Source: Kibdelosporangium banguiense (lineage in GTDB: Bacteria > Actinomycetota > Actinomycetes > Mycobacteriales > Pseudonocardiaceae). From it: a stretch of DNA of 64,000 bases. The stretch covers positions 11,731,203-11,795,202 of the forward strand of contig NZ_JAGINW010000001.1 in assembly GCF_017876405.1 (NCBI RefSeq), in the 5' to 3' direction. The notes under the pieces are model-generated. The model saw only the letters and a program-made list of their open reading frames with translations, searched no databases and was not told the origin of the DNA. Made by a program: the position numbers and the translations under genes. Below, piece after piece: positions 50,428-59,568 of this stretch (positions within the stretch are counted from its first letter, which is position 1; each line of letters begins with the position of its first letter).

Positions 50428-51061
50428 GAAGGTGTCCCTGCTCCGGTGGGCCGGCGAGGATCGCTGTGATCACGTCCAGCAACTGCTCGACGATCTGATC
50501 CGGGGTGGACGGGGCGCCGCTGAGGGCCAGGATGCCCTGGGCGTTGTCCAGGTCGCCGAGGACGTGGAAGGCCAGCGTCATGGCCTGCGCGAGGCGGAAC
50601 CTGATCGTGGCAGGCGGCACGGCCGGGCAGATCCGGGCCAGCAGGGCGGTGCTTCTGCGCCCTTGGTGGGCGAAACCCCTGGCCACGGTCTTCATCGCGG
50701 GGTGGCCGGTCGCGATGATGCCGGAGATGAAGCGGACCCAGGCCGCGTCGGCATCGGCGATGGGGCGGACGACGGCCTCGGCGAGCCGGCGGGCAGTCGG
50801 GTCAGGTGCGGTTTCGAGGGCGTCCAGCAGCCGCCCGCGTTGACGGGCGATCTCCCGGCCGCGGTGCGCGATGACGGCTTTGACGAGCGCGTCCTTGGAC
50901 CCGAAGTGATAGTGGACGGACGCCACGTTGGTATCGGCCTCGGCCATGATCGCGCGCAACGAGACCGCGTCGATCCCCTTCTGCGCGAACAGCTTCTCGG
51001 CCGCCGCGACCAGCCGCTGCTCGGTCGGCACTGCGGTCTGGTCAGCCGTGCCGGTCGCCAT
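50402..51061 (-). CDS. TetR/AcrR family regulator
   Basis: This 219-residue regulator has helix-turn-helix VSLRAIMAEADTNVASVHYHFGSKDALV (about 33-60). The C-terminal domain with FISGIIATGHPAMKTVARGF is of the CecR/TetR_C_17-like kind. It is divergent from the PPOX-type F420 enzyme over 45 nt packed with inverted repeats, so it probably represses both genes. The methyltransferase gene overlaps its 3' end. Confidence 0.9.
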   Translation of the reverse strand: MATGTADQTAVPTEQRLVAAAEKLFAQKGIDAVSLRAIMAEADTNVASVHYHFGSKDALVKAVIAHRGREIARQRGRLLDALETAPDPTARRLAEAVVRPIADADAAWVRFISGIIATGHPAMKTVARGFAHQGRRSTALLARICPAVPPATIRFRLAQAMTLAFHVLGDLDNAQGILALSGAPSTPDQIVEQLLDVITAILAGPPEQGHLHAGSGDRL

Positions 51062-51067
51062 CCACAC

Positions 51068-51100
51068 ACTCTATCAATTGATTGAATCAGGCGATAGAGT
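51068..51100. promoter_or_regulatory. Candidate TetR operator cluster
   Basis: ACTCTATC at 51068 is matched by GATAGAGT at 51093 (8 bp perfect, 17-nt spacer). Inside, TCAAT-TG-ATTGA and TGATT-G-AATCA are two overlapping shorter palindromes. The region separates the TetR gene from the PPOX-type gene. Confidence 0.65.
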
Positions 51101-51106
51101 CAGCGA

Positions 51107-51619
51107 GTGGGCACAAACCAGCGGGCAACGGTGCGGATGACCGAGGCCGAGATCACCCAGTTCCTCAGCCGCAGCCGGGTGGCCACCCTGGCGACCAACG
51201 GCCCGAGTGGCGTCCCGCATCTGGTGGCCATGTGGTTCGGCTACCTCGACGGCCGGATCTACTTCGAGACCAAGGCCAAGTCCCAGAAGGCCGTGAACCT
51301 GCGCCGCGACCCGACCGTGGTGTGCATGGTCGAAGCCGGCGACACCTATGACCAGCTGCGCGGGGTCTCGGTGGAGGGCACGGCCCACCTCATCGAGGAC
51401 ACCGCCGACGACGAGTACTGGGCCGCGGGCATCAATGTGTACGAGCGATATCAAGGGCCGTACACCGAGGAGACCCGCCCATTCGTGGAGGCGATGATGA
51501 ACAAGCGAATCGTCGTGCGTGTCGACCCGGTCCGAGTCCGCTCCTGGGACCACCGCAAGCTCGGCCTGCCCGCGATGCCCCTCGGCGGCACGACCAGCGC
51601 GTTCCTGGACGAACCGTAG
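51107..51619 (+). CDS. PPOX-class F420-dependent oxidoreductase
   Basis: This 170-residue protein reads MTEAEITQFLSRSRVATLATNG, then GVPHLVAMWFGYLDGRIYFET and KAVNLRRDPTVVCMVEAGD, the split-barrel fold of pyridoxamine-oxidase-like F420 enzymes (separate landmarks). Such enzymes bind F420 or haem and reduce small molecules. The start is GTG at 51107 and is divergent from a TetR regulator. A hairpin follows the stop. Confidence 0.87.
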   Translation: MGTNQRATVRMTEAEITQFLSRSRVATLATNGPSGVPHLVAMWFGYLDGRIYFETKAKSQKAVNLRRDPTVVCMVEAGDTYDQLRGVSVEGTAHLIEDTADDEYWAAGINVYERYQGPYTEETRPFVEAMMNKRIVVRVDPVRVRSWDHRKLGLPAMPLGGTTSAFLDEP

Positions 51620-51644
51620 CCCCGGCAGACCGCGGCTGCCGGGG
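51620..51644. terminator. Bidirectional terminator
   Basis: CCCCGGCAG pairs perfectly with CTGCCGGGG (9 bp, 7-nt loop) in the 35-nt gap between the convergent PPOX and GNAT-domain genes. Confidence 0.75.
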
Positions 51645-51654
51645 TCGGACGTGA

Positions 51655-52410
51655 CTACTTCAAGTTCATGACCATGGCGAGGCCCCCGTCCCGGGCCTTG
51701 AAACCCACCTTCCGGTAGAAGTCGAGGTTGTTGAGCAGCCCGGTCAGGCCGATGCCGTCGAATCCCTCCTTGACGGCTTTGGCCTTCGCGGCCTCGATCA
51801 ACGCGCGGGCGGCACCGTTGACCCCGGTCTGCCCTGTCGGCCATCCGACGTTCCATGGCGCGCTGGTGAGCTCCGATATGTACATGGACTTCCAGCCCTT
51901 GTTCCAGGTGGCGATATCCTGATCACTGCTTTTCGGCTTGTCGGTGGCAGTGACGACCTGCCAGAGGCAGACCGCTTCAAGACGCGCGGGGTCGCCGGCG
52001 ACAATGGCGAGGACCTGGCGGCCATCGGGCGCTTTGAGCGCATCGCTGATGATCGACTGGCGTTCGCTCTGCTCCAGCAGGTTCGCCAGTCCCGCCTGCA
52101 TGACGGCCGTGTCCTGCTTGCTGCCGGCAAGCGACTCCTGGAGTCCCTTGGCCTCCTTGTAGTCGGGTTGCAGCCAGTAGACCGGCCATCGGTCCAGCAG
52201 AGCCCCGATCTTCCCGGCATCGTCGAGGGCGGCCGGCTTGGTCATGTCCTGTCTGGGCAAAGCGAGACTTGTCCGCCATTTGTCGACGGTCCGGGGATCG
52301 GGTACCGGTTTCGTGCTCTCGGCGATCTCCCGTTTGGTCGGGATCTCCCGTTCGCTGGCGTAGTTCCAGGACAGCTCTGTGTCCGGCAGCTTTGTGCCCG
52401 GCTCCTTTCT
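51655..52410 (-). CDS. GNAT acetyltransferase domain, out-of-frame 3' part of the Tc-like gene
   Basis: About 251 residues run in the +1 frame relative to the upstream Tc-like gene, starting near KEPGTKLPDTELSWNYASER and a linker rich in Pro/Lys. The last 110 residues are a GNAT fold: GQTGVNGAARALIEAAKAKA at the acetyl-CoA loop and NNLDFYRKVGF near the end. No good stand-alone start exists; the first in-frame ATG (52245) lacks a ribosome site. Therefore it is best read as the C-terminal effector-like domain of the preceding gene, split by a one-base shift. Whether this is natural frameshifting, a mutation or a sequencing error is open. Confidence 0.65.
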   Translation of the reverse strand, partial: RKEPGTKLPDTELSWNYASEREIPTKREIAESTKPVPDPRTVDKWRTSLALPRQDMTKPAALDDAGKIGALLDRWPVYWLQPDYKEAKGLQESLAGSKQDTAVMQAGLANLLEQSERQSIISDALKAPDGRQVLAIVAGDPARLEAVCLWQVVTATDKPKSSDQDIATWNKGWKSMYISELTSAPWNVGWPTGQTGVNGAARALIEAAKAKAVKEGFDGIGLTGLLNNLDFYRKVGFKARDGGLAMVMNLK

Positions 52411-55400
52411 CGATGCTGTCGGAATACTGGACGGTCTGGCCGCCGGAGTACAGCTGGACCGCGGATCCGTCGGTGTGCGCGGCATCGAGCTTCTCCAGGT
52501 GTTCGAACGTGTTACGCACCCGGCCCCAACCGGTCGCGCCGGTGAGCACATGGATCGTGCCGTCCGGTGCTTGGAAGGCGTCGAGCGGCCCGCTGGGGAT
52601 GCTGTCGATCCCTTCGCGCTCTTGCCATTCCGTGACGGGCCGCGGGTAGCCCTCGTCCACGTAGGTGTAGTTCGTTGACGAGTACCGGATGTACTGATCG
52701 CCACTGAACAGATAGGTCCGGCCGTCGGTGTCGACGAACGCGCCGTCGATCCGTGCCGGGTCGGTGAAGTTGTTCTTGATCTTGCCCCAGGTCTGGTCGG
52801 CCGGTGCCCACCTGGTGCCCCCGGGCTGCCGGGTGAAGGCGCGCGAGGTTCCGTCCTGGGTGTGGCCGACGATCCATTCCTCGCCGGTCGGCAGCCGGAA
52901 GGCCGCGTCGATCTCGGTCAGCCCTTGGAACCTGGCCGAGAGTTCGGTGAGCTGGGCCGCCTTCTGGCTGGTGAGCGTGCAGGTGTCGGCAGCGTAGGTC
53001 CAGTACGTGTCCCCGGTGAAGACAAGGACCTTGTTGTCAGTGTTGTAGCTGGTCTCCAGCAACGCGTCGAACCGGCGGACGCCCGGCGGCAGCGTCAGGT
53101 TCTCCGGGAACTTGCCGACCAGGTCCTGGTCGGTGAAGACCGCGGTGATCTCGGCGGGGCTGAGGCCGAGCTTCGCCGCCAGCAGCGCGAACCGCCGGAC
53201 GCGGCGATGGGTGAGCCGCAAACGCGCGTCGGCGGGCCATGTCTCGGCGCCGAGCACGGGCGCCACCAGGGCGTCGAAGGCCTCTGCCGGACCGCCCGTC
53301 ACGGCTTCGCAGATCGCGGCGGCAGCGTCGGCCGGGACCCCGAAGAGGTCGCCGAACGCGCTGTAAAGCGCTTGCTTCTGTTGCAGCGCTCGGACTGTCA
53401 GCGAGTCCACGATCTCGTTCACGGCCGCTGCCAGCTCGACAGCGACCGCGTGCAGCAGGAAGAAGATGTCGGTGCTGTGGTCCTCAAGGCTGGTGAGCGC
53501 GAAGTCGTAGGCGCTGTTGACGTTCCGGAAGTACGGCAGCCATTCCTCAGCCACCGCAAGGTCTTCGGTCAGGTATCCGGCGCCGACGAGCAGAGCCAGC
53601 AGTGTGTCACGTTCCTCGACGGTGAACCCCAGAGCGGTGAGGGCGGCCGGGTCGAGCCGGTACGGCGCCTGATCCTGCCGGATCACCTGGATCTGCCGCA
53701 GGACGATGCTCTGTTCGGCGGCCGTGAACCCGGCCCGGTCAAGACCCGCATCGAGGTGATCGACGATCACACGGCGGCTCATGACATCGTCGGCCAGAGC
53801 GGCGAAATCCTCGACGGTGAACGTGCGCAGCCCGGTCTCGAACGCCTTGATCTGAGCCTGGACGGCGTCGAGAATCGCCCGCCGCTGCGGGTAGAACTCC
53901 AGCGCGAGGCCGAAGTCGGTCAATGCCAAGGCGGCCAGGGCCGGCTTGTCCCGGTAGCCGCCGTGCTCGTCCAGGTAGCCGTTGAACGTCAGGCTCTCGG
54001 CCAAGGCTGTCAGCTGGGCATCGGTGAACCGGAGTTCGGCGAAGATCTCAAGGTCGATCGGCAACGCGTCGGAGCTGAACCGGGTGATTCGTTCGGCCAG
54101 CAAAGCGATCACCGCCTCGGTGGCGTCCGCCAGGCCGGCGTTGATCCTGAAGAGCCCAGCGTTGTCCGGTTCGATGAAGAAGCCCGGGTCGGCGATGACG
54201 CCGTCTTGGTCGAGGTAGCCGTTGTAGATCAGGTTGTCGTAGAGCTCGACCCGGTGTTCCTCGGGCAGATCGGGGATCCCGGCGAGGTCGGAAGGGAAGA
54301 ACGACGCGGTGCCGTTGACGACGGCTCCGATCGCCTTGAACAGCGTCTCGCTGTACGCGGTGAAATCAGTGGCGAGGGTCAGCCCATCGGTGGTCTCGAT
54401 CGTGAGCGTGCCATCGGCGTCGAGATGACCGAGCATCACGAGGTTGCCGAAGATCTTGGCCTGCAGGCGTTCGCCGAGACCGAGACCGCGGAAGTCCTTG
54501 GCGACAACCACACCAAGGTCGGTGACGGCACTGTAGGCAGCGGCCGCGGCCACTGACAGATCGAGATCCAGCAACCGGCCATCCGCCGCGGAGACGACAC
54601 CTTCGCCGTATTCGGTAAGGACATCGTGGATGACCTGGGCCGCGCGCTCGCTGAAGCGGCCGCCCTCGAAAAGCGCCGGGGCGTGTGCGACCGGTTCGAA
54701 AGCCTGGTTGATGCCGTCGACGAAGTCCTGCCTGCCACCGCCGGGGTCCGGGCGCCCGCCGAGGATGCCGGTCAGTTCCTGGCCGGCGAGCCCGGCGGCC
54801 TGCATCCAGGTGACCACCGCGAACAGGGTCTGAGCCAGCCACAGGCTTTCGGTGGGATCGCCGCCTGCGAGGATCTCGAAGGCGTCGCGCCGCTCGGGGT
54901 CCACCTCGCCCAGCACGGCGAAAGTCGTGTAGCGCCGCAGCGATGGCTCGCTGTCCAAGGCGACCAGCACGTCGAACAACTCGTCCACGCTGATGCCCAG
55001 TGTGCTCGCGAGATGGCCGCACCGGTGCAGCAGCCCGATCGCGGGCAGTCCGATGTCGCCCTGGTCGAAGGGACTGGGCTCGGCGGCGCGGTACCGCTCG
55101 CGGTAGCGCCGGACGACAGCGGCGATTTCGCTTTCCGGCACGTCGATCCAGGCCGCCAGCCGCAACCGGTAGTCCTTGTTGCGATCGGCGAGGATGTCGC
55201 CGGAGCAGCCCCGCACCTCGTCGGATTCGACCGACACGACCAACCGGCAGATCTCCTTGACAGTAAGGCTGTGCACCTGTTGCAGGCGCGTCACGATCGC
55301 CAGCGACCGCAGCGCGGCCAGGGTGATCCGGCCGCCACAGCACGAGTCGATGATCAGGCGCAGATCGGCGAACCCGAATCCGGTCATCCGGGCCAGCCGG

Positions 55401-56098
55401 ACGAACCGGTGCGTGCGGTCGAGCCAGTCGATCGGCACCGACGCGCCCCACTGCAGGCTCTTTCCGTCCGCACTCAGCGTGACGCCCGGACTGGCCTCGA
55501 TCAGCTCCTGCATCTGGACGCCGGTCAGCCCGCACGCCTCGGCGAACTGCTCGGTACCGCGCAATTGTTCGAACGATTCGGCGTTCGCCAGACCATAAAG
55601 CGACTTGAGCACGGCTTCCGTTTCCGAGAGGGTCGTGACAACCGCGACGTCTTCCGGTGACATCTCCAGCCATTCGCGGGCGGCGACGTCATGATCGGCC
55701 GCAGGAGCGAAGAGCTGATAAAACTCCGAAGACTTGAGCTGGATTTGAGGTAAGTAGCGCGTGAGCCGCACAGCCGGTAACGAGAACGGCAGCCCGAATG
55801 GATGCCTGCGGTTTCGCAAAGCGGTGTACGGCGCATTTCCGACCAACCGCTCGAGTATCTCGTTGACGATGTCCAGATACGGCGTCTCGGTGAACGTGTT
55901 CTCCGCGTCGAGCACGACCGCCTTCAGATCCGGCCGCCGCCCGTCCAGCGGTGAGCGGACAAAGTCCTTGTCCAGCAACGCAAGCAGCTCAACCAGGTAC
56001 GCCGCCGGCGAGTACACCGACCGGGCGTCGTCGTGCAGGCTGAAGGCCGGCTCACCGAACAGGTCCTCGTAACCGGGCGTCGATTCGTCTCGCAACAC
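52411..56098 (-). CDS. Tc-toxin-A-like protein: VRP1 N-terminus, helical body, hemopexin repeats
   Basis: The start is GTG at 56098 (or the TTG one codon on), behind GGAGG; the frame covers about 1229 residues to the shift. Residues 1-200 resemble the TcA/VRP1 N-terminus: HDDARSVYSPAAYLVELLAL, RRPDLKAVVLDAENTFTETP and DIVNEILERL. A long helical body follows with repeated NGYLDxxG elements (near 633, 735). Residues about 1040-1225 form hemopexin repeats (FTGDTYWTY, FSGDQYIRYSS, VDEGYPRPV). The central pore-forming and TcB-binding parts of insecticidal TcA are not recognised. No signal peptide. The original frame runs on past the shift as nonsense to 51977. The product may be a toxin or surface-binding protein. 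Confidence 0.75.
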
Positions 56099-56437
56099 TG
56101 TTCCTCCACATGCCCAACCCCGCTCGCCCCGCGTCGACGCACAGCGGCAAACCAGAAAAGAGCACCAGGGAGAAGCCGGCCCGATCACACTCGAAGCTCA
56201 AGTCTTTCTCAAGTGATCGCCCGCCTGCGGGTAACCGTCTCCAGTTCTGCGCTTTCCCGGTCAGAATCGCATGGTCAGATCGACTAGAAGGAGCCCAACG
56301 CCCACACAGTCGGCCGCCCGGCAGAACCCGTTACGGGCCCTCTGCAAAATTTTCTGAGCGTGTTCGAAACTACGGACCTGGAAGGAATCCGCGAATACTC
56401 TGAATGCCACAGCACAAGCGCCCGAACAGATTCGGCC
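56099..56437 (-). other. Upstream region of the Tc-like gene
   Basis: About 340 nt between the response regulator stop and the Tc-like start. It contains a pair of CTCAAGT direct repeats with an 11-bp period (56197-56214). No gene is evident. Confidence 0.5.
56197..56214. promoter_or_regulatory. Heptamer direct repeat upstream of the Tc-like gene
   Basis: CTCAAGT occurs twice with an 11-bp period (ACTTGAG on the coding strand), about 100-115 nt upstream of the start. Heptamers one helical turn apart are typical binding sites for SARP and some response regulators. Confidence 0.45.
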
Positions 56438-57100
56438 TCACGACCGGCCAGGCGTCATGACGCCGGTCTCGTAAGCGAGGATCACCGCCTGGATCCGGTC
56501 ACGCAGACCGAGCTTGCTCAGCACGTTGCTCACGTGCGTCTTCACGGTGTGCTCGCTGACCACCATGGCCTGCGCGATCTCGGCGTTGGACAACCCACGG
56601 GCCATCATCGCCAGGGTTTCCCGTTCCCGCCCGGTCAGCACCTCCAGCTGTGCGGGTGACGGCGTGGGTGCCGCGGCCGGACGCGACGTGAACTCGGAGA
56701 TCAGCTTCTTGGTGACCGTCGGAGCAAGCAGCGCGTTGCCTGCCGCCACCACCCGCACCGCCTGGACGAGGTCGTCGCGACGAACGTCCTTGAGCAGGAA
56801 CCCGCCGGCGCCCGCACGCAGTGCCTCGAACACGTACTCATCAAGGTCGAAGGTCGTAAGCACCAGGACCCGGCAGGCGGTCTCGGCGCGCACGATCTTC
56901 GCCGCCTCGATGCCGTCCATCCTTGGCATCCTGATGTCGAGCAGCAGCACGTCCGGCTCGTGGGCACGGACCGCCTCGACTGCCTCGACGCCGTCGGCCG
57001 CCTCGGCGACGACCTCGATGTCGGGCTGGGCATCGAGGATCATCGCGAATCCGGCCCGCACCAGTTCCTGGTCGTCGGCGACGACTACCCGCACGGTCAC
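56438..57100 (-). CDS. LuxR/NarL-type response regulator
   Basis: This 220-residue protein has a receiver domain (1-120) with the acidic pocket VVADDQ, phospho-acceptor Asp in LLLDIRMP (about 54), Thr in LVLTTFD and Lys in LLKDV. The C-terminal LuxR helix-turn-helix is at about 155-215 (LTGRERETLAMMARGLSNAE, VSEHTVKTHVSNVLSKLGL). Its start overlaps the kinase stop by ATGA, so they form a pair. The next gene downstream is the Tc-like gene. Confidence 0.93.
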   Translation of the reverse strand: MTVRVVVADDQELVRAGFAMILDAQPDIEVVAEAADGVEAVEAVRAHEPDVLLLDIRMPRMDGIEAAKIVRAETACRVLVLTTFDLDEYVFEALRAGAGGFLLKDVRRDDLVQAVRVVAAGNALLAPTVTKKLISEFTSRPAAAPTPSPAQLEVLTGRERETLAMMARGLSNAEIAQAMVVSEHTVKTHVSNVLSKLGLRDRIQAVILAYETGVMTPGRS

Positions 57101-58254
57101 GCCAGGCCCCCGGCCGGCAAGCAGACCTGGACCCGGAAGCCTGGGCCGTCCTGGCGTGGTCCCGCTGTCACGGTGCCGCCGCAGGCCGTGGCCCGTTCCC
57201 GGATGCCGATCAAGCCGTGGCCGCCAGGGGCCGGACTGCCCGCACCGCGGCCGTCATCGCTGATCTCGATGGTCAAAGTGTTGTCCTGCCGGTGAAGGCG
57301 GACATCGGCGTGCCGGGCGTCCGCGTGTTTGACGATGTTGGTGAGGGCTTCCTGGGTGATCCGGTACGCCGCGACCTCGACGTCCGCCGGCAGTGTGCCG
57401 GCATCTCCGGAGACCTCCAGTGTGACGGCTGGGCCGGCCTGCGAGACCTGCTCGACCAAGGCTGGAAGGTCTCCGAGGGCGGGTTGCGGGGCGTGCGGAC
57501 CGTCATCTTCCTTGAGCACAACGAGGATACGGCGCAGCTGTGCCATCGCGTCCCGACCGGCCGAGGCGATGGCGTCGAACGCCGCCTCGGCCCGGGCAGG
57601 GTTGGCGGGCAGCGCGACTGGACCCGCTTCCGCTTGCACGACCATGAGGCTGACCGCGTGCGACAGGATGTCGTGCATGTCGCGGGCGATCCTGGCCCGC
57701 TCACGAGCAGCTGCCCGCTCGGCCTCGGCGATCCGTTCGTGCTCAAGGAACTCGGCGTGTGCCCGGGAAACAGTGGTGGCCCGGCCGATCGCGTAGGCGG
57801 CGACGAACAGGATTCCACTACGGACAGCCGTTTCCGACGACGCGGTCAGCATGCTGCCGCCTACCGTGAGCACCAGCATGATCACCCGCGGCACCGGCGC
57901 CGACCGAGTGGCGACGGTGTAGATAGCGACCAACACGCCGTACCACACAGGTTGTGCCGGAACGCTCCCTGCAAGGTCGTAAGCACCTGCCGCGGCCAGA
58001 CTCACAAGCAGCACCACGACTGGCACGCGCCGCCGCCACAACACAGCCGCCGCAGCCACGACTACAACCACGTAACCCCACCAATGCCACGGCACACCAA
58101 TGGGATTGGCCCGGGAGAAGAACGGCCACAGCCCAGCCACCAACGCGACCGCAGCCAGGGCCACATTGACACCGGCCGCCGGCAAGGTGCCCAGGCGCAT
58201 GAACACAAGACGTGATCTTGCCTCCTCGCCTGCGCCCGACGCACGCCAGGTCAT
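57097..58254 (-). CDS. Sensor histidine kinase (NarL-partner type)
   Basis: This 385-residue kinase has about five membrane segments (about 28-160) and little extracellular sequence. HisKA_3 follows with RARIARDMHDILSHAVSLMV (phospho-acceptor His near 193). The ATPase domain shows ITQEALTNIVKHADA, EISDDGRGAG and GGHGLIGIRERA. The ATG at 58254 overlaps the stop of the serine hydrolase (ATGA). Kinases with few extracellular residues commonly sense the membrane or cell-wall state. Confidence 0.93.
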   Translation of the reverse strand: MTWRASGAGEEARSRLVFMRLGTLPAAGVNVALAAVALVAGLWPFFSRANPIGVPWHWWGYVVVVVAAAAVLWRRRVPVVVLLVSLAAAGAYDLAGSVPAQPVWYGVLVAIYTVATRSAPVPRVIMLVLTVGGSMLTASSETAVRSGILFVAAYAIGRATTVSRAHAEFLEHERIAEAERAAARERARIARDMHDILSHAVSLMVVQAEAGPVALPANPARAEAAFDAIASAGRDAMAQLRRILVVLKEDDGPHAPQPALGDLPALVEQVSQAGPAVTLEVSGDAGTLPADVEVAAYRITQEALTNIVKHADARHADVRLHRQDNTLTIEISDDGRGAGSPAPGGHGLIGIRERATACGGTVTAGPRQDGPGFRVQVCLPAGGLA

Positions 58255-59414
58255 GCGCGTGCGGACAGCGTCATCCCGGCGAGCACGATCCGCTGGGTGA
58301 TCGGCGTCGGGTTGTCACCGTTCCTGGCGTCGTTCGCTGTCATGCCGTACGCGAGCCGTCGCGTGCCATCCACTGTTCCGCCGATGCCCGCGAGATAGCC
58401 GTACCGACTGCCGCTCTTGCCCCAGACCTCACCGACGCCAGGCAGTTTGAACCGCTGCAACGCAACGCTGTAGCTCGCGGCCTTGCCACTGACATCGGGC
58501 ACGGCGGGCACGATGAACAGCTCCCGCTGAACCTCCGGCGCCAGCAACCGCCCGCCCAGCAGTGCCTCTGTGAAGACGTCAAGATCACGGGTGGTGGAAA
58601 TGATCGCACTGGCCGCCCAGCCGAAGGACTGGTTCCAGCGAGTCACGTCACGCAGCGTGCCGTCGCTCATCACCTGGTAGCCGTGTACGTGCGGACCACA
58701 GAGGCCCGGATCGTCGCCGGGCACGGAGGTCCCGGTCAGCCGCAGCGGCCGGATGACCCGGTCACGGACCTCGTGCTCGTAGCTGTTGCCGGTCACCTTC
58801 TCGATCAGCATGCCGGCGATGATGTAGCCGATGTTGCGGTACTGCTGTTTCGTGCCCGGGTCGAACTCACGCTCCTGTTTGAACGCCGCGTCGACGTACT
58901 GCTGCGGGGTCCAGCTGTCGAACCGGTGCGCCACTTGGTATTCCACGCTCTCGTCAGAGATCACCGGGCTGGGCAAGCCGCTTGTGTGGTTCAGCAACTG
59001 CCGGACAGTCACCGTCGGGTAGCCCTGCGCAAGCAGCCCGGGAAGGTACCGCTGCACAGCGCCGTCCAGCTCGATGCGGTGTTCGGCGACCAGTTGCAGC
59101 ACGACAACGGCCGTGAACACCTTGGTGACACTGCCGATCCGGAACCGTGCCTCCTGCGGGACAGCAGCCCCGGTGCGCCGGTCCACCGTTCCGGCGGTGG
59201 ATTCCCAACACCCGTCCGGCCCGGTGGCACGGACCAGCGCCGCAGTCACGTCTGCGCTTAGCAGACCAGCGATCGCCACTTGCAGCGCAGTCGTGTCGAG
59301 TGGCCGCGCGGCCTCGCAGGAGTGTGCAGTCCGCAGAGGCGCCGCGATCGCAGGCGAAGCGCCGGCCAGGGCAGCGATGATCAGGGCCGCAGCGGTGGCA
59401 GTACGAACATTCAT
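58251..59414 (-). CDS. Secreted serine hydrolase (class C beta-lactamase/DD-peptidase family)
   Basis: The ATG at 59414 follows GAAGGAG, giving 387 residues with a signal peptide (to about 25, ending PAIAA). The penicillin-binding fold is shown by SVTK (SxxK) in IGSVTKVFTAVV, Tyr-x-Asn in QYRNIGYIIAG, and a third motif GKSGSRYG in place of KTG/HTG. LLNHTSGLP is also typical. It probably acts on D-Ala-D-Ala-type or ester substrates outside the cell. It is first in an ATGA-coupled operon with the sensor kinase and response regulator. Confidence 0.9.
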   Translation of the reverse strand: MNVRTATAAALIIAALAGASPAIAAPLRTAHSCEAARPLDTTALQVAIAGLLSADVTAALVRATGPDGCWESTAGTVDRRTGAAVPQEARFRIGSVTKVFTAVVVLQLVAEHRIELDGAVQRYLPGLLAQGYPTVTVRQLLNHTSGLPSPVISDESVEYQVAHRFDSWTPQQYVDAAFKQEREFDPGTKQQYRNIGYIIAGMLIEKVTGNSYEHEVRDRVIRPLRLTGTSVPGDDPGLCGPHVHGYQVMSDGTLRDVTRWNQSFGWAASAIISTTRDLDVFTEALLGGRLLAPEVQRELFIVPAVPDVSGKAASYSVALQRFKLPGVGEVWGKSGSRYGYLAGIGGTVDGTRRLAYGMTANDARNGDNPTPITQRIVLAGMTLSARA

Positions 59415-59496
59415 GGTGAAGGCTCCTTCGATCAGGTCGACGGGCGTAATCCTGATCTTCAGAGGTGCCGGGGACATCGCCGGACAGAGCCAATCC

Positions 59497-59522
59497 CGAT
59501 CTCCCCCGAGAGAGGGAGATCG
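59497..59522. promoter_or_regulatory. 9-bp inverted repeat in the divergent control region
   Basis: CGATCTCCC is matched by GGGAGATCG with an 8-nt spacer, between the hydrolase-kinase-regulator operon and the divergent secreted protein gene. A candidate binding site for the response regulator or another dimer. Confidence 0.5.
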
Positions 59523-59568
59523 CCGGTATGGTCGCGTGATCCGACATGATCATGGAAGGACATGCCTG

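Noticed and set aside
52862..54556. Open + strand frame of 564 codons opposite the Tc-like gene
   Set aside because: Antisense shadow of the Tc-like gene; no ribosome site or recognised domain.
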